Positions 26,206-35,143 of a stretch of 64,000 bases of DNA are shown here, in pieces. The notes beneath the pieces are model-generated. The model was not told the origin of the DNA. It did no database searches and saw nothing but the letters and a program-made list of their open reading frames with translations. Each line of letters opens with the position of its first letter. The first letter of the stretch is position 1. A program made the translations under genes and the position numbers. This DNA is from Mycobacterium sp. SMC-4 (GTDB lineage Bacteria; Actinomycetota; Actinomycetes; Mycobacteriales; Mycobacteriaceae), in assembly GCF_025263265.1 (NCBI RefSeq), contig NZ_CP079869.1:2046001-2110000 (forward strand), in the 5' to 3' direction.

Positions 26206-27978
26206 CTACGGCGCGGGCGCTTCCTCGGGCGTCCAGGCCTGCGGCAAACCGGGCTGATTGGGGAACAGGAAGTCGACGAACGCCGCCGCCGTCGGTTGCG
26301 GCTCGTGATTGGCCAATCCGGGACGCTCATTGGCCTCGATGAACACGTATTCCGGCTTGGTCACGTCGGGCACCAACAGGTCGATCCCGGTCACCGGGAT
26401 GCCGATGGCTGCCGCGGCAGCTACCCCGACCCGGCACAGTTCGGGATGCACGGTCGCGGTGACGTCGTGAATTGTGCCGCCCTGGTGCAGGTTCGCCGTC
26501 CGCCGCACCCGCAGGTGCTCTCCCTCGGCCAACACGTCGTCGAGCGTGAAACCCGCCTCCTTGACCGTGTTCTCGGTGACCGCATCCATCGGGATGCGGG
26601 ACTCCCCGCCGGTGACTGCCGCGCGGCGGCGGCTCTGGGCTTCGATGAGTTCCCGGATGGTGTGGCGCCCGGTGCCCACCACCTCAGCGGGCATGCGCAG
26701 CGCCGCGGCGACGACCTTGCCATCGATCACCACCAGCCGCAGGTCGTCACCCGGGGCGCGCTGCTCGATGAGCACCTCGGGATGCTGTTCACGGGCGCGG
26801 GCCAGCGCGGCGTCGAGTTCGGCGGGACCGTCGACACCGACGGTGATGCCCTTGCCTTGTTCACCTCGGGTGGGTTTGACCACGACGTCGCCGACCTCGG
26901 ACAGGAAGTCGTGGTCAGCCTGGTCGAACGTCGCCAGCCGGCCCCTGGGCACGGCGATGCCGGCTTCGGAGACGATGCGGCGGGTCAGGCGCTTGTCGTC
27001 GCATCGGCTCATCGCGACCGCAGAAGTGTACTCCGACAATGACTCTCGGGTGATGACACTGCGTCCGCCGTGGGACAGCCGCATCTCGCCCGCTTCGGCG
27101 TCGAGCACCTCCACCCAGATGCCGCGGCGCATCGCCTCGTCGGCGATGATGCGCGCGTAGGGGTTGAGGTCGTCGACGGTCTCGGGGGGATGGGTGAACA
27201 GCGGCTCGTTGATCGCGTTCTTGCGTTTGACGGCCATCACCGGAACGCGGGCGAAGCCGAGCTTCTCGTACAGCGCGATCGCCGCGGCGTTGTCGTGGGT
27301 GACCGACAGATCCATGTAGGCGCGGCCGCGTTTGCGGTACAACGAGGCCAGCGCGCGGGTGAGAGCGGCCCCGACGCCGGGCAGGGTCGCTGCGGGGTCC
27401 ACGGCCAGTGTCCACAGACTCGAACCGTTCTCCGGATCATCGAACAGTGTCGTGTGGTCGACGCCGGTGACCGTGCCGATCACCGTCCCGTCCTCGGTGA
27501 CCGCGACCAGGTAGTCCACCGACGGCTGGTTGCGGTGGTTGTCCCAGATCACGTCGGTGGGGGCGGGGACCATGCCGCACCGCACATAGACCCGGTTGAT
27601 CGCGTCGGCGTCACCGCGGCTGTGCAGCGTGCGCACGGTGAACCCGCTGAAGGCCACATCTGGTTCGTCGGCGTCGGCGAAGCGCAGGCGATAGGTGTGA
27701 CTGGGATCGATGAACAGCTCAGCCGGAGCCTTGGACACCAGCACATGCGGCTCGCGCGGGTAGATGCAGATATCGCGGCGGCCTTGGGCCTCACCGCGCA
27801 GCGCGCTGGCCAGTTGCGCCGGGTCGGCGAAGGTCTGACCGAAAAGTAGCCGGCCCCAACCGAGTTCGAGGGCGACATTGGAGTCCATCGCGTCGACGAG
27901 CTCGGGCGGTGACGCCTCGTGCAGCGCCATGGTGATGGCTTCGCTGCCGTGCTCGCCGCCTGCGGCGGTGTCGGTCAT
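26206..27978 (-). CDS. ngg: N-acetylglutaminylglutamine synthetase (GNAT plus ATP-grasp)
   Basis: 590 aa from ATG 27978, which overlaps the upstream amidotransferase stop (ATGA). Two domains are visible. A GNAT acetyltransferase covers about 110-250 (AVDPAATLPGVGAALTRA, then YMDLSVTHDNAAAIALYEKL). An ATP-grasp ligase covers about 320-580 (RCDDKRLTRRIVSEAGIAVP, VVKPTRGEQGKGI, GIDLLVPDVTKPEYVFIEAN). This exact fusion is the known Ngg family (TIGR03103-like) that acetylates Gln and joins it to a second Gln. With the partner amidotransferase the product is the osmolyte N-acetylglutaminylglutamine amide, known from Sinorhizobium and Pseudomonas. The M42 peptidase often found in such trios is absent here. 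Confidence 0.87.
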   Translation of the reverse strand: MTDTAAGGEHGSEAITMALHEASPPELVDAMDSNVALELGWGRLLFGQTFADPAQLASALRGEAQGRRDICIYPREPHVLVSKAPAELFIDPSHTYRLRFADADEPDVAFSGFTVRTLHSRGDADAINRVYVRCGMVPAPTDVIWDNHRNQPSVDYLVAVTEDGTVIGTVTGVDHTTLFDDPENGSSLWTLAVDPAATLPGVGAALTRALASLYRKRGRAYMDLSVTHDNAAAIALYEKLGFARVPVMAVKRKNAINEPLFTHPPETVDDLNPYARIIADEAMRRGIWVEVLDAEAGEMRLSHGGRSVITRESLSEYTSAVAMSRCDDKRLTRRIVSEAGIAVPRGRLATFDQADHDFLSEVGDVVVKPTRGEQGKGITVGVDGPAELDAALARAREQHPEVLIEQRAPGDDLRLVVIDGKVVAAALRMPAEVVGTGRHTIRELIEAQSRRRAAVTGGESRIPMDAVTENTVKEAGFTLDDVLAEGEHLRVRRTANLHQGGTIHDVTATVHPELCRVGVAAAAAIGIPVTGIDLLVPDVTKPEYVFIEANERPGLANHEPQPTAAAFVDFLFPNQPGLPQAWTPEEAPAP

Positions 27979-29780
27979 GCCGCCGGTCCGCTGATTCCGT
28001 GGTGCTGCAACCACAGTTCCAGCAGGGCGATCTGCCAGAGCTCGTTGCCCCGCAGCGGTGTCAACTTGCCGTTCGGGTCGGCCAGCAGCCGGTCGACCGC
28101 CGCCGGCCGGAACAGTCCGCGCTCCTTGGCCGCCGGTGCGTACAGTGCGTCGCGGACCAGGTCCAGATAGGGGCCTTCCAGGTGGGTCAGCGCCGGCACC
28201 GGGAAGTAGCCTTTGGGTCGGTCGATGACATCGGCCGGAATCACCTGCCGGGCAGCCTGTTTGAGCACCCCTTTGCCCTCGTGGGCGGTCTTGAGCTGAG
28301 GCGGGCAGGTTGCCGCCAACTCGACGAGCTCGTGATCGAGGAAGGGCACCCGGCCCTCCAGGCCCCACGCCATGGTCATGTTGTCGACCCGTTTGACCGG
28401 GTCGTCGACCAGCATGACGGTGGTATCCAGGCGCAGCGCCCGATCGATGCCGGTCTGGGCTCCGCTGCGAGCGAAGTGTTCGGTGATGTAGGCCTTGCTG
28501 GGATCGTCGGCGGTGGCGAAGGCCGGGGACACCAGTGCCGAGTAGGCGGCGTGGTCGCGATCGAAGAACGCGGCGCGGTAACTGGCGACCGACCCTTCCA
28601 GCGATGCCGCCGCGGGCTCACCCATCGGCGGATACCAGTGATAGCCGGCGAACACCTCGTCGGCTCCCTGGCCGGACTGCACCACCTTGACGTGCTTGGC
28701 CACCTCCTGGGAGAGCAGATAGAACGCCACGCAGTCGTGACTGACCATCGGCTCGCTCATCGCCCCGATCGCACCGGCCAGCGCAGGCAACATTCTGTCG
28801 GTGTCGATGCGTATCTGGTGGTGGTCGGTACCGAAGCGATCGGCGATGATGTCGGAATACCGGAACTCGTCACCTTGGACTCCGCCGACGGATTCGAACC
28901 CGATGGAGAACGTCTTGAGTCCGGCCTGGCCCGCTTCGGCGAGCAGGCCCACGATCAGGCTGGAGTCCACGCCGCCCGAGAGCAGGCAGCCGACCGGTAC
29001 ATCGGCGACCAGGCGCCGTTTCACCGCCACCCGAAGGGACTCCAGAACTGCTTCTTCCCAGTCTTTTTCGGTCCAATCGGCACGATCGGACCGGCGGGTG
29101 AAGTCGGGCACCCAGTAGGTCGTGGTGGTGCGGGTGCCGTCGGGTTCGATCGCCACCAGCGTGGCCGGCGGCACCTTGGTGACCCCGCGCAGGATCGTTC
29201 GAGGCGGCGGCACCACCGAGTGGAAACTCAGGTAGTGGTTCAGCGCCACCGGGTCGATCCGGGTGTCGATGTCACCCCCGGCCAGCAGTGCCGGCAGCGA
29301 GGACGCGAACCGGATCCGGTCGGCGTTCTCGCTCAGGTACAGCGGCTTGATGCCGAGCCGGTCGCGGCCCAGCAGTACCCGGCCACTGTCGCGTTCGACG
29401 ATGGCGAAGGCGAACATGCCTTTGAGGTGGTCGACGAATCGGTCACCCCAGTGGTGGTAACCCTTCAGCAACACCTCGGTATCGCTGTGGGAGAAGAAGC
29501 GGTAGCCGTGCGCGCTCAGCTGGTCGCGCAGCTCCTCGTAGTTGTAGATGCAACCGTTCCAGGCCACCGCCAACCCGAGCTCGGAGTCGACCATCGGCTG
29601 GGCGCCGGCCTCGCTGAGGTCGATGATCTTGAGCCGTCGATGGCCCAGCGCCACCCGGCCCTGCGACCACGCTCCCGCGGCGTCCGGCCCGCGCGGGGCC
29701 ATGACCTCGGCCATCTGGGTGACCGCGCTGATATCGGGTGTTCTTCCGTCAAGGCGTACCTCGCCGGTGGCTCCACACAC
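27975..29780 (-). CDS. asnO: N-acetylglutaminylglutamine amidotransferase (asparagine synthase family)
   Basis: 601 aa from GTG 29780. This start is chosen because the next codon is Cys, giving Met-Cys-Gly and the exposed N-terminal nucleophile Cys2 of class II glutaminases; a longer frame from 29819 would bury it. The glutaminase domain (1-200) has RGPDAAG and WNGCIYNYEEL. The synthetase domain has the PP-loop SGGVDSS at 268-274 and QGADEVFAGY. The final NELWQIALLELWLQ is typical of the NAGGN subfamily (TIGR03104-like). It amidates N-acetylglutaminylglutamine using glutamine and ATP. It is the first gene of a two-gene operon and is divergent from glnA4. Confidence 0.88.
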   Translation of the reverse strand: MCGATGEVRLDGRTPDISAVTQMAEVMAPRGPDAAGAWSQGRVALGHRRLKIIDLSEAGAQPMVDSELGLAVAWNGCIYNYEELRDQLSAHGYRFFSHSDTEVLLKGYHHWGDRFVDHLKGMFAFAIVERDSGRVLLGRDRLGIKPLYLSENADRIRFASSLPALLAGGDIDTRIDPVALNHYLSFHSVVPPPRTILRGVTKVPPATLVAIEPDGTRTTTTYWVPDFTRRSDRADWTEKDWEEAVLESLRVAVKRRLVADVPVGCLLSGGVDSSLIVGLLAEAGQAGLKTFSIGFESVGGVQGDEFRYSDIIADRFGTDHHQIRIDTDRMLPALAGAIGAMSEPMVSHDCVAFYLLSQEVAKHVKVVQSGQGADEVFAGYHWYPPMGEPAAASLEGSVASYRAAFFDRDHAAYSALVSPAFATADDPSKAYITEHFARSGAQTGIDRALRLDTTVMLVDDPVKRVDNMTMAWGLEGRVPFLDHELVELAATCPPQLKTAHEGKGVLKQAARQVIPADVIDRPKGYFPVPALTHLEGPYLDLVRDALYAPAAKERGLFRPAAVDRLLADPNGKLTPLRGNELWQIALLELWLQHHGISGPAA

Positions 29781-29846
29781 CTGTTCGACCCTATCTGAGA
29801 CGGCGTTCACTGACCACACAACGGCCGCGGCTGGAGCCTCGGCGCG

Positions 29847-29861
29847 GGGGTAATTTACCCC
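29847..29861. promoter_or_regulatory. Perfect 15-bp palindrome GGGGTAATTTACCCC
   Basis: 7-base arms around one central base, in the 266-base gap between the divergent osmolyte and glnA4 operons. It is a plausible dimeric regulator site; the regulator is unknown. Confidence 0.45.
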
Positions 29862-29901
29862 GGCTTCAGTGCGTCAAACCGGGCCGGAGCTTCGCGATCG
29901 A

Positions 29902-29911
29902 GACACGTGTC
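29902..29911. promoter_or_regulatory. 10-bp palindrome GACACGTGTC
   Basis: Second palindrome of the same divergent gap, about 40 bases from the first. It might be an operator for the GntR regulator of the glnA4 operon or for the osmolyte operon. Short enough to occur by chance. Confidence 0.3.
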
Positions 29912-30046
29912 ACATCACCTCCGGATGCCACCGCGGCGCGCCGATCGGTCTATTGGTCTGGCGCCCGACCTTTGGGCGTGGCAACCTGGTGGCCCGTGAG
30001 CAGCCCACTGCTCGTAACCTTCCCACCCGATGCGAGGCAGGTACCG

Positions 30047-31417
30047 ATGAGCGCAGGCACACGCGGATTGCTGTCCAGGGGCGAGCTCGAGGAGCTGGTC
30101 GCTGCCGGAACCATCGACACGGTCCTGGTGGCGTTCTGCGATATGCAGGGGCGGCTGACCGGCAAGCGGATCTCGGCTCGGTTGTTCGTCGAGGATGTGA
30201 TCGAGCACGGCGCCGAATGCTGCAACTATCTGCTGGCCGTCGACGTGGACATGAACACTGTCGACGGCTATGCGATCTCGAGCTGGGAAAAGGGTTACGG
30301 CGACATGGTGATGACGCCTGACATGTCCACTCTGCGGATGGTGCCCTGGCAGCCGGGCACCGCGCTGGTGATGGCAGACCTGTCGTGGACCGACGCCAGC
30401 CCTGTTCGGCAGGCGCCGCGCGGCATCCTGCGCGCGCAGCTCGACCTGCTCGCGCGGCGTGAACTCGACGCGATCGCCGCCACCGAACTCGAGTTCATGG
30501 TGTTCGACACGGGTTTTCGCGATGCCTGGGCGGCCGGCTACCGAGACCTGACCCCCGCCACCGACTACAACATCGACTACGCCATGCACGCGTCGACCCG
30601 GATGGAGCCACTGTTGCGCGATATCCGCCTCGGGATGGACGGCGCAGGCATGTTCTGCGAAGGCGTCAAAGGCGAGTGCAACCTGGGGCAGCAGGAGATC
30701 GGTTTCCGCTACGACAAGGCGCTGGTCACCTGCGACAACCACACGATCTACAAGAACGGCGCGAAGGAGATCGCCGACCAGCATGGTAAGAGCCTGACGT
30801 TCATGGCCAAATTCGACGAGAGGGAGGGCAACAGCTGTCACATCCACATCTCGTTTCGCGGTCAGGACGGGTCCCCGGTGTTCGCCGATGACAGCGACGA
30901 GCTCGGGATGTCGCCGATGTTCCGTAGCTTCATCGCCGGGCAACTGGCCACGCTGCGCGAATTCACTCTGTTTTATGCGCCGAACATCAACTCCTACAAG
31001 CGGTTTGCCGAGGGAAGTTTCGCGCCGACGGCGGTGGCCTGGGGGCTGGACAATCGCACCTGTGCGCTGCGGGTGGTCGGTCACGGCCCTGGCATGCGGA
31101 TGGAGAACCGGGCCCCCGGCGGGGACGTGAATCAGTACCTGGCGGTCGCGGCGCTGATTGCCGGCGGCCTGTATGGCATCGACAACGAGCTCGAGCTCGG
31201 GGACGCGGTGGACGGCAACGCCTACACCAGCGGCGCCGACCGACTGCCCACCACGTTGGGGGAGGCGGTCGAGTTGTTCGAGCACTCGCGTATCGCCCGC
31301 GATGCGTTCGGCGACGACGTCGTCGAACACTACGTCAACAACGCGCGGGTGGAGCTGAAGGCATTCAACTCCGCCGTCACCGACTGGGAGAGGTTCCGCG
31401 GTTTTGAGCGTCTCTGA
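30047..31417 (+). CDS. glnA4: GlnA4-type gamma-glutamylamide synthetase (glutamine synthetase family)
   Basis: 456 aa from ATG 30047, with a GAGGCAGG ribosome-binding site. The glutamine synthetase beta-grasp and catalytic domains show ATELEF, a KNGAKEIADQHGKSLTFM segment, NSCHIHISF and NRAPGGDVNQYLAVAALIAG. As I recall M. tuberculosis GlnA4 (Rv2860c) has 457 aa. Streptomyces relatives attach glutamate to ethanolamine (GlnA4) or polyamines (GlnA3) rather than to ammonia. Here the following amidohydrolase, aldehyde dehydrogenase and SDR complete a gamma-glutamylation catabolic route, so an amine or amino-alcohol is the likelier substrate. The end overlaps the amidohydrolase start. Confidence 0.9.
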   Translation: MSAGTRGLLSRGELEELVAAGTIDTVLVAFCDMQGRLTGKRISARLFVEDVIEHGAECCNYLLAVDVDMNTVDGYAISSWEKGYGDMVMTPDMSTLRMVPWQPGTALVMADLSWTDASPVRQAPRGILRAQLDLLARRELDAIAATELEFMVFDTGFRDAWAAGYRDLTPATDYNIDYAMHASTRMEPLLRDIRLGMDGAGMFCEGVKGECNLGQQEIGFRYDKALVTCDNHTIYKNGAKEIADQHGKSLTFMAKFDEREGNSCHIHISFRGQDGSPVFADDSDELGMSPMFRSFIAGQLATLREFTLFYAPNINSYKRFAEGSFAPTAVAWGLDNRTCALRVVGHGPGMRMENRAPGGDVNQYLAVAALIAGGLYGIDNELELGDAVDGNAYTSGADRLPTTLGEAVELFEHSRIARDAFGDDVVEHYVNNARVELKAFNSAVTDWERFRGFERL

Positions 31418-32192
31418 TCCAGTCCGGCCCGGGGTGCGCCCGGTGATCGGCATGACGACGTATCTGCAGCAGGCGCAGACCGGGGTCTGGGATGTGCGGG
31501 CCAGCTTCCTGCCGGCGATCTATTTCGAGGGCGTCGGTCTGGCCGGGGGCATCGCGGTGCTGTTACCGCCCCAGCCGGTCGACGATGCGGTCACCGACCG
31601 CGTCCTGGACAGTCTGGATGCCCTGGTGATCACCGGGGGCCGCGACGTCGATCCGGCCACCTACGGGCATCCACGCCATCCGGCCACCGACGAGCCGATG
31701 CCCGACAGTCGAGCCCGGGATGCGTTCGAGTTGGCGTTGGTAGATGCGGCGTTGCGTCGCGGGATGCCGGTGCTGGGGATCTGTCGCGGCGCGCAGGTGC
31801 TCAACGTCGCACGTGGCGGGACGCTGCACCAGCACCTGCCCGAGGTGGTCGGACACACCCGCCACCAGCAGGGCAACGCAGTGTTCAGCACGTCATCGAT
31901 AGTCACCGTGCCGCGGACCCGGGTCGCTGCGCTCGTCGGTCCCAGCACCGATGCGCAGTGTTACCACCATCAGGCCATCGACCGGCTCGGTGACGGGCTG
32001 ATCGTGTCGGCCGCCGACTCCGACGGCATCATCGAAGCCGTCGAGACCGACCCTGCCCGCTATCCCGACCATTGGGTGGTGGCTGTGCAGTGGCACCCCG
32101 AGGAACGCCTCGATGATCTGCGGCTGTTCGCCGGGTTGGTCGGCGCCGCGGGAGCCTATGCCGCCCAGAAGACACAGAAGGTGAGCCCATGA
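31404..32192 (+). CDS. Gamma-glutamyl amide hydrolase (PuuD-like class I glutaminase)
   Basis: 262 aa from TTG 31404, which overlaps the glnA4 end by 14 bases; GTG 31434 is a shorter alternative. It is a class I glutamine amidotransferase-like hydrolase: nucleophile Cys127 in GICRGAQVLNVARGGTLHQ, and His-Glu in VAVQWHPEE near the C-terminus. The PuuD/YvdE group cleaves gamma-glutamyl-GABA and similar gamma-glutamyl amides back to glutamate and the acid. This is the expected last step of the route started by the GlnA4-like synthetase. It overlaps the aldehyde dehydrogenase by 4 bases. The M. tuberculosis counterpart would be Rv2859c. Confidence 0.87.
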   Translation: MSVSDPVRPGVRPVIGMTTYLQQAQTGVWDVRASFLPAIYFEGVGLAGGIAVLLPPQPVDDAVTDRVLDSLDALVITGGRDVDPATYGHPRHPATDEPMPDSRARDAFELALVDAALRRGMPVLGICRGAQVLNVARGGTLHQHLPEVVGHTRHQQGNAVFSTSSIVTVPRTRVAALVGPSTDAQCYHHQAIDRLGDGLIVSAADSDGIIEAVETDPARYPDHWVVAVQWHPEERLDDLRLFAGLVGAAGAYAAQKTQKVSP

Positions 32193-33553
32193 CCGTCAGC
32201 GAAGTCATCAATCCCGCGACCGAGGAAGTGCTGCGCACCGTCGAGCATTGTGACGAGGCCGCCGTCGATGACGCGGTCGCGCGGGCAGCTGTCGCACAGC
32301 GGATCTGGGCGCGCCAGGCGCCGGCCGAGCGTGCCGCGGCGCTGCGTGCGTTCGCCGCGGTGGTCGACGCCCATGTCGAGGAGCTGGCAACGCTGGAAGT
32401 CGCCAACTCGGGTCATCCGATCGGCAACGCGCGCTGGGAGGCCGGGCACGTGCGCGACGTCCTGCAGTATTACGCCGCCGCCCCGGAGCGGTTGTCCGGC
32501 AAGCAGATTCCGGTGGCCGGCGGCTGGGACGTGACGTTCAACGAACCGCTCGGGGTGGTAGCGGTCATCACGCCCTGGAACTTCCCGATGACGATCGCAT
32601 CCTGGGGTTTCGCCCCGGCGCTGGCCGCCGGCAACGCGGTGCTGATCAAACCCGCCGAGTGGACGCCACTGACCACGATCCGGCTGGGTGAGCTGGCCCG
32701 CGAGGCAGGTCTGCCCGCCGACCTGTTCCAGGTGTTGCCGGGACGCGGATCGGTGGTGGGGGAGCGCTTCGTGACCCACCCGGGTGTGCGCAAGATTGTC
32801 TTCACCGGATCCACCGAGGTCGGGACCCGGGTGATGGCCGGCGCCGCCCGCCAGGTCAAGCGGGTCACCCTGGAGTTGGGTGGCAAGAGCGCCAACATCA
32901 TCTTCGATGACTGTGACCTCGAGCGTGCTGCGGCCACCGCGCCGTACGGCGTATTCGACAACGCCGGGCAGGACTGCTGTGCGCGAAGTCGGATCCTGGT
33001 GCAGCGCAGTGTTTTCGACCGCTTCATGGAATTGCTGGAGCCGGCCGTGCAAGCGGTCGCCGTCGGTGACCCGCGTGCCGAGGCCACCGAGATGGGTCCG
33101 TTGGTGTCGAAGAAACACTTCGACACCGTGTCGGCGTATGTGCCCGACGATGCGCCGGTGGCCTTCCGGGGTGTGGCGCCGTCGGGCCCCGGATTCTGGT
33201 TTCCGCCGACGGTGCTGACCCCGCAACGCCACGACCGCACCGTCACCGAGGAGATCTTCGGGCCCGTGGTCGCGGTGCTTCCCTTCGACGACGAAGCCGA
33301 CGCGATCGCGGTCGCCAACGACACCGACTACGGGCTGTCCGGTTCGATCTGGACCGACAACCTGTCCCGCGCGCTGCGGGTGTCGCGCGCCATCGAGGCG
33401 GGCAACCTGTCGGTCAACTCGCACTCCTCGGTGCGCTACAGCACGCCGTTCGGCGGATTCAAGCAGTCCGGTCTCGGTCGCGAGCTCGGACCCGATGCGC
33501 CGCTGTCCTTCACCGAGGCCAAGAACGTGTTCATCGCCGTAGAAGAGCCCTAG
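32189..33553 (+). CDS. aldC: Aldehyde dehydrogenase (AldC)
   Basis: 454 aa from ATG 32189, overlapping the previous stop (ATGA). Catalytic Glu229 lies in LELGGKSAN and the nucleophile is Cys263 in GQDCCA. The cofactor segment ITPWNFPM (128-135) and FTGSTEVG (205-212) are typical. It oxidises an aldehyde to the acid with NAD(P)+, in this operon presumably a gamma-glutamyl amino-aldehyde. It is slightly short at 454 residues compared with the common 480-500. Confidence 0.92.
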   Translation: MTVSEVINPATEEVLRTVEHCDEAAVDDAVARAAVAQRIWARQAPAERAAALRAFAAVVDAHVEELATLEVANSGHPIGNARWEAGHVRDVLQYYAAAPERLSGKQIPVAGGWDVTFNEPLGVVAVITPWNFPMTIASWGFAPALAAGNAVLIKPAEWTPLTTIRLGELAREAGLPADLFQVLPGRGSVVGERFVTHPGVRKIVFTGSTEVGTRVMAGAARQVKRVTLELGGKSANIIFDDCDLERAAATAPYGVFDNAGQDCCARSRILVQRSVFDRFMELLEPAVQAVAVGDPRAEATEMGPLVSKKHFDTVSAYVPDDAPVAFRGVAPSGPGFWFPPTVLTPQRHDRTVTEEIFGPVVAVLPFDDEADAIAVANDTDYGLSGSIWTDNLSRALRVSRAIEAGNLSVNSHSSVRYSTPFGGFKQSGLGRELGPDAPLSFTEAKNVFIAVEEP

Positions 33554-33586
33554 CAGGGCCGGACGAGCCCGAGAAGAGGAGTACCG

Positions 33587-34360
33587 ATGGATCTCACCCA
33601 ACGCCTTGCCGGCAAGGTCGCCGTCATCACCGGCGGCGCCAGCGGGATCGGGCTGGCCAGTGCCCGGCGGATGCGCGCCGAAGGCGCATCGATCGTCATC
33701 GGGGACATCGACCCGGCCACCGGCAAAAGTGTCGCCGACGATCTGAACGGCACATTCGTCCAGGTGGATGTCTCCGACCAGGTGGCCGTGGATGCGTTGT
33801 TCGACACCGCCGCCGAGGCGCACGGTTCGGTTGACATCGCGTTCAACAATGCCGGCATCTCCCCGCCCGAGGACGACCTCATCGAGAACACCGGCATCGA
33901 GGCGTGGCAGCGGGTGCAGGACATCAACCTCAAGTCGGTTTTCCTGTGCTGCAAGGCGGCGTTGCGACACATGGTGCCGCAGCAGAAGGGGTCGATCATC
34001 AACACGGCATCGTTCGTCGCGGTGATGGGGTCGGCGACGTCGCAGATCTCCTACACCGCGTCCAAGGGCGGCGTGCTGGCGATGTCGCGGGAGCTGGGCG
34101 TGCAGTATGCGCGGCAGGGGATCCGGGTCAACGCGCTGTGTCCGGGACCGGTCAACACCCCGCTGCTGCAGGAGTTGTTCGCCAAGGAGCCCGAACGCGC
34201 GGCGCGCCGACTGGTGCACGTACCGGTCGGGCGGTTCGCCGAGCCCGAGGAACTGGCGGCCGCGGTCGCGTTTCTGGCCAGCGACGACGCGTCGTTCATC
34301 ACGGCGGCATCCTTTCTGGTCGACGGCGGTATCAGCGGCGCCTACGTCACGCCGCTGTAG
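33587..34360 (+). CDS. SDR family dehydrogenase (Rv2857c-like)
   Basis: 257 aa from ATG 33587, with an AGAGGAGT ribosome-binding site. Cofactor motif TGGASGIG is at 15-22, NNAGI near 87-91 and the catalytic YTASK near 155. The C-terminal VDGG is complete. The GD at the end of the second strand (VIGDID) indicates NAD(H) preference. In the operon it would suit oxidation of a gamma-glutamyl amino-alcohol to the aldehyde used by the neighbouring aldehyde dehydrogenase. That role is inferred from position only. Confidence 0.9.
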   Translation: MDLTQRLAGKVAVITGGASGIGLASARRMRAEGASIVIGDIDPATGKSVADDLNGTFVQVDVSDQVAVDALFDTAAEAHGSVDIAFNNAGISPPEDDLIENTGIEAWQRVQDINLKSVFLCCKAALRHMVPQQKGSIINTASFVAVMGSATSQISYTASKGGVLAMSRELGVQYARQGIRVNALCPGPVNTPLLQELFAKEPERAARRLVHVPVGRFAEPEELAAAVAFLASDDASFITAASFLVDGGISGAYVTPL

Positions 34361-34365
34361 TCGTC

Positions 34366-35088
34366 ATGGCGGGTTCACCGGAATTAACCGACGTCAGCGC
34401 GGCGTTGCTGCGTCCGGACCGCCCGGTCAACGCGTTCGAGGACACCGTCGAGCGGTTGCTGCAGACGATCCGGTTGGGTGTGCTGGCCCCTGGTGAGTCG
34501 CTGCCTCCGGAACGGGAACTGGCTGCAAGCCTGGGTGTCAGCCGTGACACGGTTCGCGAGGCGATCAAGTCGCTGTCGGAGGCCGGTTACCTGGTGTCGC
34601 GTCGCGGCCGCTACGGGGGAACCTTTCTGTCCGAGGAGTTGCCCGCGGCGCGCGGCGGCGATGTGCGCCTGGGCGCGGCAGAGATCGATGACATCGTGCG
34701 ATTGCGCGAGATTCTCGAGGTCGGCGCGGCCCGGATGGCGGCGAAACGCAGGCTGGGCACCGACGAGCGCCGGGCATTGCGGGCCCGGCTGGCCGATGTG
34801 CGTGACGCGCCGCCAGAGGACTACCGCCGGCTGGACTCCCGCCTGCATCTGGCGGTGGCTGAGGCAGCCGGGGTGCCCTCACTGGTGCCGTTGGTCGCCC
34901 AGAACCGGATGCGGCTGAACCAACTGCTGGACGCCATCCCGCTGCTCAGGCGAAACATCGTGCACTCCGACGAACAACACGACGCGATTGTGACGGCGAT
35001 CCTGGCCGGTGATGCCGATACTGCTGCCCAGACGATGACCGCGCATCTGCGCGGCACCTCAGCCCTGCTGCACGGGTTCTTGGACTGA
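34366..35088 (+). CDS. GntR/FadR-family transcriptional regulator
   Basis: 240 aa from ATG 34366, five bases after the SDR stop. The N-terminal winged helix (about 25-90) reads GESLPPERELAASLGVS then RDTVREAIKSLSEAGYLVSR. The FCD effector domain (about 100-235) has REILEVGAARMAAKR and the metal-site candidates Asp/His in DSRLHLAVAEAAG and HSDEQHDAIVTAI. As the last gene of the glnA4 operon it probably responds to a pathway intermediate and represses the operon, possibly through the palindromes upstream of glnA4. This is not shown by the sequence. Confidence 0.9.
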   Translation: MAGSPELTDVSAALLRPDRPVNAFEDTVERLLQTIRLGVLAPGESLPPERELAASLGVSRDTVREAIKSLSEAGYLVSRRGRYGGTFLSEELPAARGGDVRLGAAEIDDIVRLREILEVGAARMAAKRRLGTDERRALRARLADVRDAPPEDYRRLDSRLHLAVAEAAGVPSLVPLVAQNRMRLNQLLDAIPLLRRNIVHSDEQHDAIVTAILAGDADTAAQTMTAHLRGTSALLHGFLD

Positions 35089-35143
35089 CCGCATCCGGGG
35101 ACGACGCGGCGACGGGCGCCGGCCGCGGGCTAAATTGACTCAC

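Noticed and set aside
27999-29798. A 599-codon plus-strand frame opposite the amidotransferase
   Set aside because: It is a GC-bias shadow; the minus strand carries Cys2 and the SGGVDSS motif of the real gene.
32156-34219. A 687-codon minus-strand frame opposite the aldehyde dehydrogenase and SDR
   Set aside because: No family motif, and both real genes on the plus strand have full catalytic motifs.
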